This document shows, piece by piece, positions 44,994-55,188 of a stretch of 64,000 nucleotides of DNA (within the stretch, counting starts at the first letter, position 1; each line of letters begins with the position of its first letter). The position numbers and the translations under genes are program-made. The stretch comes from Phlyctochytrium arcticum (lineage: Eukaryota; Chytridiomycota; Chytridiomycetes; Chytridiales; Chytridiaceae). Under the pieces are notes generated by a model. That model saw only the letters and a program-made list of their open reading frames with translations. It was not told the origin of the DNA and made no database searches. The DNA lies in contig JAHLKI010000023.1 in the NCBI GenBank assembly GCA_025602905.1, positions 1-64,000 on the forward strand. Direction: 5' to 3'.

Positions 44994-45878
44994 TCAAGAA
45001 TGCTCCGATAAGGAGTGATTGACATCCCGATGTCGACTCTCATCTAGTCGAATAATCTCAATGACCTCCTTCAATGTCGCTCCCTTCTTCATGCCCCAGT
45101 AATCAATCGCAATGTCGGGGGCAGCCGTCGTTTTCCAGTGCTGTAGTTTGCCGGATTCGATATCCTGGAGCATGCGGGTGTAGGTATGACAGGCCTGTTC
45201 TTCGAGGTATCCCACGAAACGATGACATGTTTTGGGACTGAGCAGGTACGATGCGAAAAAGAGGTTAAAAAAGACGCCCTGGGCCCCCAGGACCATCATG
45301 CGGAAAAAGAAGGATGGTTCTTTGAGATTCATCATGACGAGAAGGTGCATTCGTTCGTTTTGGGCTTCGTCGAGGAGAGTGGCAATGGGACAGTTAGGGT
45401 CGTCCTTGACTAGACGGAGAGAGCGGAGATGAAGGGCCATCCCGCCGACCATCCCCGGCACACCGGCAATCGTTTCGAGAAAGATGACTCGGTTAAGCCA
45501 GGCGGGTTCGGTCATGGTGTTGGGGAGAGGCGAATACCCCGTGAACGTATCATACCCTTGGCGGAACAGATAGACGAGTTTATGGGCCAGTTTGTCGCGG
45601 AGGGATGAGGGGGGTAGATGGGTTTCGCGAAAGTCGGCGAGGTTGTTGTCGTAGTGGGAGTGGGGGCCGGGGTCGGGGATGCGGTTGGGTGGGGTGGGAG
45701 CTAGCCCGGATGCGGCTGCTGGATTGGCTTCATGGCTGCGTACAAGCCGTGATGAATGTAGTCCAGCTGTTGCTGCTCGTGGAACGAGGTAAAGCTGCAT
45801 CTTGGCTAGACCCAGCGTGTCTGATGCCGCCATTGTCCGGCTACGGGCGGCCAGTCGACAGCCTGTTGTCATCAGCAT
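44994..45878 (-). CDS. Alternative oxidase, mitochondrial
   Basis: 294 residues, single exon, ATG at 45878. Transfers electrons from ubiquinol to oxygen on the matrix side of the inner mitochondrial membrane, bypassing complexes III and IV. The N-terminal 50 residues are Arg/Ala/Ser-rich with few acids, as a targeting peptide. Di-iron ligands are all present: LET (Glu135), NERMH (Glu175, His178), LEEQ (Glu226) and RLDESRH (Glu280, His283). In most family members the third motif reads LEEEA; here the third position is Gln, which is not a ligand. The regulatory Cys of plant enzymes is not apparent. Confidence 0.96.
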   Translation of the reverse strand: MLMTTGCRLAARSRTMAASDTLGLAKMQLYLVPRAATAGLHSSRLVRSHEANPAAASGLAPTPPNRIPDPGPHSHYDNNLADFRETHLPPSSLRDKLAHKLVYLFRQGYDTFTGYSPLPNTMTEPAWLNRVIFLETIAGVPGMVGGMALHLRSLRLVKDDPNCPIATLLDEAQNERMHLLVMMNLKEPSFFFRMMVLGAQGVFFNLFFASYLLSPKTCHRFVGYLEEQACHTYTRMLQDIESGKLQHWKTTAAPDIAIDYWGMKKGATLKEVIEIIRLDESRHRDVNHSLSEHS

Positions 45879-45954
45879 TCTTGGTAATGAGTTGCTCTTA
45901 GTTGTAAATGTTGCAATGCTTGTTGTGCAGTAAAAGTATGGGGCTACCCTCCGC

Positions 45955-45970
45955 TGCTCCTTTTATAGAC
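45955..45970 (-). promoter_or_regulatory. TATA element of the alternative oxidase gene
   Basis: On the minus strand GTCTATAAAAGGAGC lies about 85 bp upstream of the ATG at 45878, a usual distance. A CAG/CTG-type run is at about 46087-46104. Confidence 0.6.
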
Positions 45971-46655
45971 CCGTTGAGGGTCCGAGTCTCACCCGAGTCT
46001 GCCCGGCCAACCCGTAACGACGCGTTATTTGCAAGTGACTCGACGCGTTTCTGCCCCCAATCGGAGGTTTTGCAAGTCAGCCTAGCAGCAGCAGCAGCAG
46101 CAGAGGACGGACGATGCAGGGATGTATAATGCAGGATGGTCGTTCTTGCAGGCTCGTCGCAGTCGGAGGGAGATGACTATAGGCCTGATTTTATCTTGTC
46201 TGACAATCTACTTAGGGTCCTTATGCGACGGTTTTGACAAACAAAAAGTAGCAATCGTTTCTTCATACTCCTGAAAGCAGCTGACGTACACTCGACCCCC
46301 AAAAATGGCAACAATCAACAGTATAACCTCGTAACATTTACGCGCTGCAGAGAGTAAAGATCAGATACAAATCGCGGTACCAAGATGCCATCAAGGAGGA
46401 CTCAAGATGGTAGCAAAACAAGCAGGCCCTCAGAGGAGAATAAAATTGGCAGGATAAAGATCTCCACGAGATCTTTGGCTTGGCCTTTTCAAGTGACAAG
46501 CCTGCCTCGCCAACCCGGGGCTCACAATCCATACTATGTTTTGTCCCAATTGCAAGGCTCTCCATCGGTGAGTTCCCAGCATACTTGAATTTAGTGACAT
46601 GAATCTGATCTTCTGAACCTTCACGTTTAGTTAATTAGACATTACTCGATCACCC
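45971..46655. other. Upstream flank of the alternative oxidase gene
   Basis: No gene recognised. Confidence 0.45.
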
Positions 46656-46659
46656 AATC

Positions 46660-47076
46660 GCGTTATTGTCAAGAATCACATCCTCTCAAGACTCCACCGG
46701 TAAATATCCCATTTCTTTTTGGCATGATCGTCAACTGACTGCCATGGTAGACTCCGTCCACATTCACTCGTTCCATTCCTATCCTTTGATCCGCAACATG
46801 AAGTCGCCACGCTAACGGATCAGGACATGCACAGAGCCCTCGATGATAGTCTGACAATCATTAGCGGCGCGGCGCCAGCTGGAGAGGCGGCATCATGGTT
46901 GGACCTTGACGACCATGACTTTCGAGATACAGCCGTGTTGGACTACGTCCACTCAATGGGAATAAAGAAATTTGTTGCGTCACCTCGTTGGCCGCACTGA
47001 TTGAGTTCAGATTGGGGGCACCAATCATCTCAAGAGCGAGCCAATTCCGGTTGAAATCACAACCAGGCCGCGGCAA
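46660..47076 (+). pseudogene. SAQF-family fragment in plus orientation
   Basis: Matches, in inverted orientation, the fragment at 48900-49360: both share GATCGTCAACTGACTGCCAT, then GGCGCCAGCTGGAGAGGC and a TCATGGTTGGACCT. The end encodes PIISRASQFRLKSQPGRG (47020-47073), the family core, in frame with nothing upstream; stops occur in between. Cut off right after the core. Confidence 0.75.
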
Positions 47077-47089
47077 TCATATTCCACCA

Positions 47090-47600
47090 CCATGAAGTTC
47101 GTCGCTCAAAGCTACTTTCTCAAAGGTTTCGGATGTTTTCCACAACCAGCATCCCATCATTTGGACTGGTAAGTGGATTCTGCACTGCTAGAGATCTTCC
47201 AATGGCTCTCTTTTGACCATTTGTTATAGGTTGATGGCCTAAGGACCTTTTGGCGCTACCGTGGTATGAATCCTGCAGATTTGCCTATGAAAATGGATAC
47301 TGACAGATCTGCAATTCGTCACAGTTGCTTCCACTAGTTTGATACCCTTCTCGATACCCCAAAAATGGACAGTGGCAAAATGTTTGCCACAAAGAGCTGT
47401 ATGCTCACCATATCTCACCCATACATCCATACCAGACCTTCTCAAAACCCATCCCTGCTCACCGCTTCCCTAGCAGGAGAACTATCCCGCGCTTTTCCCT
47501 CAATTCTTCATAGTTGCTTCCATTGGTTTGATACCCTTCTCGATACCCCCAAAATGGAAAACAGCAGGTGTGGAACCGAAATGTTTCCCTCAAACGGCTA
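47090..47600 (+). pseudogene. Copy of the 5' flank and start of the long SAQF gene
   Basis: Parallels 50150-50640. It contains the same leader elements (TTGATGGCCTAAGG, TATGAAAATGGA, CAGTTGCTTCC, TTTGATACCC) and an ATG at 47365 opening MDSGKMFATKSCMLTISHPY, matching the long gene for about 45 residues. Then it runs into a second partial copy of the TTTGATACCCTTCTCGATAC leader (about 47528) and ends. So it is a promoter plus truncated first part. Confidence 0.8.
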
Positions 47601-48640
47601 GCTACCATCCTCGAGCAAACCCTTCAATTTGCTCCCCATCACCCATAACTCCTCCATACATCTATTCCACACCTTCTGTATCTGTTAATATAGCTTCTAT
47701 ATGACCCTCTCTATAGTTTGACATTTTGGCATGTTTCGCAATGGCCATTGACTCAGGACCACATTGGTGAGGTTCCTTGACCATGCAGATAATCAGAATC
47801 CACTACGGTCCTTTAAGCTGGCAAATGCCACAGGTAATCTAAAGACTCACTGGCCAGTGACAGCTTCTGCGCATTCTCAGATCGTTGATAGCTGATTTGG
47901 ATTGGATACTCTGACGTTGGAAACAGATACACGTTTGAATATTTTCTGATCCCCAAAAAACACGAACGTGACAGCACTGACAGGCCAGATTGCACTGGTG
48001 ATTCATGGTCAAGTTGACGATAGTTGAATGTCTCGCTTAGCAATAAAATTGAAGGTTAACCCAATGGGGATTGTAATGGACATGATGGACATGAGTAAAG
48101 CGCATACTTTCGTAACAATATCTATGCACCAGCTTAATCGCAGGACCAGAAATCTTCTTGGAGTGGCAGTTCATCACAACAAATACTTAACCCGCAGACC
48201 ATTCACGTCGCCAGTACGTTTTCTCTGTCTCTTAGTACGGGTTTCTCTGTCTTTAGGTACTTTGACTATAGCAGCATCTGGGATACGAGATGTTCAAGTA
48301 ATGTCTAAAAATTGGTTCTCGTTTTTTGGTCGACATCGGAACTTGAGGTCCTAGAAGCTTGCGGTTGTCTTTCCAGGCTGATGACCGGCAAGTTACTGCA
48401 ACTGCCGGAATCCTGGCGGTATAAAACTGGCAAGATCTATGTGGGAATTTGGGAATGCTCCGGCGCGTCTCGACATCTCCGTCCCTATGGTAACGGTTAT
48501 TAACTTTGATCACAATTATGAATTTCGAAACAATCGAGAGAACGAAGCATGATATAAATTCACCAGGTATTCCCGGTACATTCAACTTTCAAGACAAGCC
48601 TAAACACTCTATACATAGATACATACGGTTCTGATCAACT
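47601..48640. other. Gene-poor region
   Basis: No gene supported. A plus-strand frame at 48028-48354 and a minus-strand frame at 48253-48585 overlap and lack motifs. Confidence 0.45.
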
Positions 48641-48647
48641 CTGCGCT

Positions 48648-49400
48648 TCAGACTGAGAGAGCACGACAGGTGGAGAGTTTCCTTTTCTTGTCAATGCCCG
48701 ACGAGAGCTGTTCTTGAGCCTTGCGTTTCCTGGACGGTGGAGGTGGGAGAGAGACTGTTGGCGGCATCAGGTTTTGTCTCTTCGGAGAGCATTCCTCGCC
48801 ATCCTCGATGGCTCCCGCCTTCCGTTTCCTGGTCGGCGCCGGGGCTGCAGGTGATGAGATTATTGGTGAGGAGGGGACAGGGGAGGAGACTATGGATGGC
48901 AAGGAGAGGCGGGAGCGGGCCTTCATTCTTGGAGCTTGCGGGTGTCTCCACAGAATCCCGCGTCCTGATTGCGATTTTAAGCGGAATTGGCTCGCTCTTG
49001 GGATGATTGGTTCTCCCAATCCAAACTCAACCAGTGCCGCCAACGAGGTGACGCAGCAAATATCTTCATCCTCACCGTTGGAAGGGAAGTAGTCCTAACC
49101 GCTGTATCCTGAAAACCAGGATCCTCTAGGTCCAACCATGATGAAGCCTCTCCAGCTGGCGCCGCGCAGCTATCGATGGTTAGACTGTCATCAAGCGGCC
49201 TGTGCAAGTACAGATTCGCTGGCGTAACGGATTTCATCGTTGCGAATTCAGGAGCAGAATCAAAAGTGCCAGTGTAGTCTACCATGGCAGTCAGTTGACG
49301 ATCCAGATGCAACCATGCCAAAAAAGATGGGATATTTACAGGTGGAGTCTTGAGAGAATGCGACGAGATGTGGTTATCGAGTAGATGTCCGAATGGCTAA
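48648..49400 (-). pseudogene. SAQF-family copy, 5' part decayed
   Basis: The open part runs from about 49090 to the stop at 48648 and has no ATG. It encodes EDICCVTSLAA, then the core PRASQFRLKSQSGRGILWRH (48910-49003), PQAPRMKARSRLSLPS, and two basic clusters (TRKRKA, SRKRKA, plus DKKRK). The SLAA and core blocks line up with the long gene (SVTSLAA, then core). Upstream sequence (49100-49360) is in another frame and matches the inverted fragment at 46660-47076. Confidence 0.7.
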
Positions 49401-50150
49401 CTTGTAGGTTCAGAAGGGGGAACTTTATCCGGCCTACTGTTATGCATTCCACCTATCGACGGGGTATACATGCCACCTATCGACGGAGACCCCCATATCG
49501 GCGTGTGCGATCCCTCTCACCGGGCCTCACATCTTGCGATGAACCTTCGAATGGATGTTCCTCGGGTGTCTCTGTCGAGGGTCTGTTTGTTTTTGCTGCC
49601 ATCTGACGTCGTGGACGACTCGTGGCACTTGATTTGTATCTAATCTTCAAGTCTTTGCACATCGTACATTGTTGGCCGTTTGTCCGCAAGTGTGCGAGGT
49701 TACTGAGTACATAATCTCATTTTAATGGAAGCATGATTTTGCTAGTGTAATTTTGGTGGGGTCAAACCTTTGAAAAGTATCGTCCCCCACAGTCATTCAA
49801 TCCTCCAAGACTCCGAGTGGTCTACTTTTACCAAAACTTGTTAGTCTTTTAGATCTTCGCTAATGGGGATTATCCCTGTCGTGAATAGTAAATGCAATGT
49901 TTGTTACTGGGAAAAGTTCAGGTTATTGCCTTATTGGTCAATTTCCCTTGATTGCTGTCCGATTCGAACCTCGAAGGCGTTGGCGACGTTTGAACGGCAC
50001 GCTCGACCCTTTGAATTCACCTTCTTCCTTCCTCTTTCTTTTTCGCACCATTCGCTCTTGAACGCACTCTTTGCCGCACACACTCACTGACTACTGCCGG
50101 CTACCTTCCGGTACAGTAGCACTCTTTACCGCTTGTTGTTTTGTTGAATT
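49400..50150. other. Upstream region of the long SAQF gene
   Basis: No gene recognised. The short direct repeat CCACCTATCGACGG occurs twice at about 49449-49485. Confidence 0.45.
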
Positions 50151-50504
50151 CCGTCAAGAACTAACTTCCTTGTCATTTCAAAGGTTTCGGACTTTCTCTA
50201 TCACCAATATCACATCAATTAGAAAGGTAAATGGATCTTCCGCTTCCAGAGATCTCCCAGAGGCTCTTTTCTGACTGTTTCAGTTCAGAATTTACTTTCG
50301 TCCGGTGGAATTTGACAATTCTGCAAATCCATTGGGTGAACTCCCTTGAGAACCAGTAAAAGGCGCGTCCTTGCTAGAGATTGATGGCCTAAGGGCTACC
50401 GAGGTACGAATCCTACCAGTATACCTATGAAAATGGACACTGACAGATCCGCAATTTTTCACAGTTGCTTCCAGTAGTTTGATACCCTTCCCGATACCCC
50501 GAAA

Positions 50505-52754
50505 ATGGACAGCGGCAAAATGTTTGCCACAAACAGCTGTATGCTCACCATATCCCACCCTTACATCCATACCAGACCTTCTCAAACCCCATCCTTGCTC
50601 GCTGCTGCTCCAGCAGGAGAACCTTCCCCCGCTTTTCCTTTTGGCAACCCAGACTTTCCGTCTCCACTGTATGCAGGATCCGAATCTTTGTCCGGTTTCG
50701 CAGAACCACTCCCTATGGATGGGCTTATCCAGCTACTGGATCCCAGGGAGATTGGTTTCGACGACCAGGGCGATCCGGCTTGCCATGCTCCACATCCAAA
50801 ATCACCGAAAAGCCATTCATCCGCAACATCAGCGAGAATGGCAGATGGACGACTACCAAAAGCCTTTCACAAGAGAAAGAATGCAAAGGTTACCCGGCCT
50901 CAAGAGACAGACTTTGTGGATCTGGCAGGCTTTATCGATGAGGATGCGACAGAGGGCCAAGAAGACTCTACCAGTGATGATTATTTCTTTGATGAAGAGA
51001 CGGAGGATGAAACTCGGGAAAGACTTTCCGCAGGCGATATTCAGCCTCCTCCCCCAAGTATGCTTCGCACAGCATCGCATGAGCCTACCTTTGGGTCACT
51101 AGATACCCCTACAGGACTGGGAATTCTAATGAAGGCGGCAATGTCTAGTCCCAATGGTGGTAACCCTTACATGGACAGTTTGAACGACGATATCATAATG
51201 TATGGTAATGACAAGCCGGCTTCTCAAGACCTACAAGACCGATCAGTGCACATGTCCATGAAGGACATTTCTATTGGAGCTAGTGTCTCCGATGAGCAGC
51301 AGCCTTCTGCGGCACCAGTCATGGAGGATCCCAAACCCCAGAAATATTACGAAGATGACGAAGAAGAAATCCTGTCAGTAACCTCACTTGCCGCCGTTAC
51401 TCAGTTTGAAATGCAAATACCTATTGTGCCTACTAGTGCACAGTTTCGGCTACTTGCTCAACCGGGTCGGGGTGTTATCTGGACACACCCGCAAGCACCC
51501 AAAATGGGGGCCAGATCCAACTTATCATTACCACCACTTAAACCTCCATCTCGGCCGTCTTCTCCACCGACCCTCGATGACATTAAAGCCCAATGGGCAA
51601 TGCATTGCAGGAATCAGAGCCGTTCACCATCTCCCACCCGCCCCGCTCCAGCTCCAACCTCACGCAGACCGACCACGCCCCCGCCTAGAAATCGTGGTGG
51701 ACGAAAGAAATCAGGCGGTATGATAAAAGGCATTGCGGCTCGAGCTATCAAACAGAAACGTCAACAAGAACAAAACACGCAACTTAAGGAATGGTTGGTG
51801 AACAAAGAGGAAGCGGCTGCTATTCTCAATGCCAGCAATGAAGCAAAACTGAAAAAGACGGCTTCCTCTGCGCCTACCCGTCTGCTGGCTGCTTGTCTGC
51901 CCAGAGGAAGTTTTGATCTTGAAGCGTCTATGGCAAAGAAACGGAAGGCGGAGGACTCTGATGAAGAATGCTCCACTGACTCTGATTTGTGTGACACTGT
52001 AAATAGTGGAAACAAAAAGCGCAAGATCACCGACTCTGATGGTGATGCTTCCAACGAATCAGTATCGATTTTGGCTGCAACAGAGGACTCGCTGACATCG
52101 AATGGCTTATCTTCCAGTACCCAAGAAGCGTCTGGTGGTAGCAAAAAGCGAAAATCGGATGCCAGTCACGTAAAACGAAAGAAGACCAAGTCTACTACTG
52201 ATATCAAAGACAAGGACCAGAGCTTGTTTGAATTCTTCCCGGCTGCCAAGGTTGGAAGCCCCCGCTCGCGAAATGGCGCTGATGGGGATGAAAAGTCGTG
52301 TGATGACTTGGACAATGCTACCACCCCAACACTAGAGCACACCAAGTCATTGAAAATCTCTACACCTCCGACGGCATCATGCTCTCCTTCACCCCCTTCA
52401 TCTCCCACCCTATCGTCGTCCTCCTCATCGTCATCATCATCCGACGAGGAATCACGTGTCGCCATTCGAGCGAAAGCAAAGGCTAACCCCAAAGTCCACT
52501 TGCGGCTGCGTCGCCGCCAACTGGTGACCGACCTTGCCACCAATGTATACAATCTGACCAGCGACATTAAGGTCGCCCTCATTGGGCGTCGAGTCAAACG
52601 AGCCGGAATCAGTATGTCCGAAGTCCTCGCGGAAGAGGCTGGCGCTAAAGGCTTGGGCGGCTCTGAACGCCGAAAGCTGAGAGATAAGCGGGACAAACTT
52701 GTACGCCGCCGGAAAATGTTGGAGACTGTCCGCACCGTTGACCGTCTTCTCTAA
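50505..52754 (+). CDS. Full-length SAQF-family protein, probably nuclear
   Basis: 749 residues, one open frame. Start chosen at the ATG opening MDSGKMFATN, because the leader and this start are duplicated at 47090-47600. Acidic, Ser-rich first 300 residues; the core PIVPTSAQFRLLAQPGRG ... THPQAPKMGARS at about 306-341, LSLPP, and W-x-M-x-C at 364-368; a basic region at 385-430; three KKRK clusters near 477, 504 and 547, each followed by Ser/Asp/Glu; a DQSLFEFF segment at 571-578 resembling a PCNA-binding box; a polyserine run at about 636-647; and a basic, helical C-terminus rich in Arg/Lys. No membrane segment or signal peptide. The repeated nuclear-localisation-like clusters suggest a nuclear protein; function unknown. 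It is the only complete long member in the window. Confidence 0.8.
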   Translation: MDSGKMFATNSCMLTISHPYIHTRPSQTPSLLAAAPAGEPSPAFPFGNPDFPSPLYAGSESLSGFAEPLPMDGLIQLLDPREIGFDDQGDPACHAPHPKSPKSHSSATSARMADGRLPKAFHKRKNAKVTRPQETDFVDLAGFIDEDATEGQEDSTSDDYFFDEETEDETRERLSAGDIQPPPPSMLRTASHEPTFGSLDTPTGLGILMKAAMSSPNGGNPYMDSLNDDIIMYGNDKPASQDLQDRSVHMSMKDISIGASVSDEQQPSAAPVMEDPKPQKYYEDDEEEILSVTSLAAVTQFEMQIPIVPTSAQFRLLAQPGRGVIWTHPQAPKMGARSNLSLPPLKPPSRPSSPPTLDDIKAQWAMHCRNQSRSPSPTRPAPAPTSRRPTTPPPRNRGGRKKSGGMIKGIAARAIKQKRQQEQNTQLKEWLVNKEEAAAILNASNEAKLKKTASSAPTRLLAACLPRGSFDLEASMAKKRKAEDSDEECSTDSDLCDTVNSGNKKRKITDSDGDASNESVSILAATEDSLTSNGLSSSTQEASGGSKKRKSDASHVKRKKTKSTTDIKDKDQSLFEFFPAAKVGSPRSRNGADGDEKSCDDLDNATTPTLEHTKSLKISTPPTASCSPSPPSSPTLSSSSSSSSSSDEESRVAIRAKAKANPKVHLRLRRRQLVTDLATNVYNLTSDIKVALIGRRVKRAGISMSEVLAEEAGAKGLGGSERRKLRDKRDKLVRRRKMLETVRTVDRLL

Positions 52755-55188
52755 GCATTGTGTTTGCCACATTGTGTGCGAATACGTCCAGAATCTTTTG
52801 ATTTTTTTTGGCACCCATACCCTCCGGATTCTAAATTGTAGAAGTGCTTCGTCTCTTCTATTGTCGCGCGACCCCCAACCACCCATCCCCAAAAACTAGG
52901 TGATAACCCCCCTTTAATACCCGATCAACTCCTAAATCGTCGCCTCCCCCATCAAGACATACTCTTGACTAGTTGTTTTTTTTGACATGTTTAAAACTTT
53001 TTCTTCTCTGTAATTTGTAATCTTGAACGATCGTCTTTGTTCGCTCTGTGTTGTGTCTCTTTATGTGTATTGCTTTTTCGGAGGATGAGACGGGCAATGT
53101 CATTGGCTACTTTGTCTGATATTGCGGCATTTAACAAAGCGAAACTCCTCTCAAGGCAGGAGTCCCCATCAAGTGTTGTTATCATCCCAGCCGTTTCCGA
53201 GCATAATCCAATACCTCTGTCAACATAAGGTTGTTGCTGCGTTCAAAAAGCCATATATGTGTTTGATGCCAAAACATGCCATTAACACAACATCTTGAGC
53301 GTCCCGATAAATGCTATCCTGGAAAGATCTTCAAAGCTGCCAACGTTAGGTAGCAAACGACACTGTCATATTACCAGATTTGGCGTGGGAATCCGTCAAG
53401 TGCAATACGAGGTATTTCAAACTCCGCCAGATTTCCTTACGTAATCCGTTTCAGCGCTACCCGCGCGTTGGGAAAAGGCTTCCGAAAAGTTCCCAAAGTC
53501 TCCGCTTTAGACCCGATGTATAACATTGTATGTACCTGCGTGGTATTGTCCGTTACGCTACAAGTAATTCTTCAATTTAAAAAGTCATCAAATTAAAATT
53601 GATCCCTTTTATCCGGGCTCTTTGTTATGTGACTTTCAGATTTAAAGATTGCTTTATGCACGTTATGACTTGGACGTCAAATTCAAAAGAGAATCGGACA
53701 GTTTGGGTTTTTTGCGAAGTATTAGAACATCGAACGGTCGATGCAGTGTATGGTATCCTGGAATAGTTTGTCGGTTTTGCCTCGAGCGCTCCACATCTAT
53801 CATTGAGATATGTCATTGGATGCTTGGAGACTTTTGCTGAAAAGCTGAAGATCTCTCCGCATGGAGGTTGTGAGACATGTGTCGTTTGGAAACTTTACCT
53901 TGCCCAATGACAAAAGTTCTACTGTAATACGCGCAAGGCGGCATTCGGCGCTGGACTGTTTAGTTTTTTGAAACACCAAAAACGCACCAGGATTGTTTCA
54001 GCAGCAAAGATTCACATCTTGCTAAGTGATCGAGTTGTCCAGTTTCAAGTCTCCTGCCATGATTCCTTGATTAGTTTCCCATTCAATCACTAGCAACATA
54101 GCAATATCTATCATGTTCGTCACTAGTTTCAACGCGTTGATCTATTTTTAGTCCGCCACTTGTCCTCTGTCAGCACAGCAATCCCCTTCTTAGATCGATA
54201 ACATCTTTCTCCGGGATATCGGATTGGCATAACTTTCTCGAAAAATCCTATTCGACGGCGTGGCTCTAATGTAACCCGATGCTACTGTTATAAGCAAAAA
54301 ACGTAACAACAGTCAAGAAGTGCTTACTTTGATTTGTCGGATGGATGTAGATCCTATATTCCAGATACTACACCCCATGCATGGTCGCATATGTAGAACA
54401 TCGGAAATTCCACCGATTTAATATGTCCGGGCTGGTCGCGCGGTATGCTTCCGTTTCAGTTGATTGCCGCCGACCCGCCCAGGGTACATCCATCGATACT
54501 CTGAATATCAATGCAAAACCTGCTCGATCAGACCAGTGGTAAACTAGCTGACCGAGTAGGTTACCGATAGAATGGTTGCTAATGACTTTTGACAAAGATT
54601 GAGACGAACCCGTCGGTCCAGATGCGCTGTTGTCTGTCGTATTGATGAAGCTTTGAGTTGTTGAAGTCGCTTTCGGATTGGTGAAGATTTGAGTTGCTCA
54701 AGTCGGTTTCTACCGATGATCCCATCTTTGACTACTCGGATACAGATCTCCCATGCCGGTCCCGACGAAACGCAATGAATGTCTCATGTTCCCCTGTAAT
54801 TTCGTTCGTCATGCGGCCCTCGAAACCCTTCAGTATTGTTCCCCGTCCTATACTCGGGATCAAGCTCCTTCATTGAACCGTGCTGTCACTGGGATAAGGG
54901 TCCAGCGCAAAGAAAGTATCCAGAGGCCACCAAAAATCTTTAGTAATCAATAATAAGAAGTTTTGGAGGGCTTTGCAGTCCAGAGCCGCGGCGCATCCCG
55001 CTCTTGCAAGCTATCCAACCCTACCTAGGAAGCCTGGCTCAATGGAAGGCTGGATATGGTGTGCTTGTCGACCAAAGACCGAAGCTGCAAGGGCCAAGAA
55101 CATTAAAGGCGGCTGCCCCGCTATGCGGGAACCCGAGATCTATCCTTGATGACCATGCGCATTTCTTGAATCGAGAGTTCATCAACCA
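52755..55188. other. Gene-poor region of 2.4 kb
   Basis: No gene supported. Upstream exons of the zinc-finger gene could lie in 54950-55188, but no splice junction is convincing. Confidence 0.45.
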
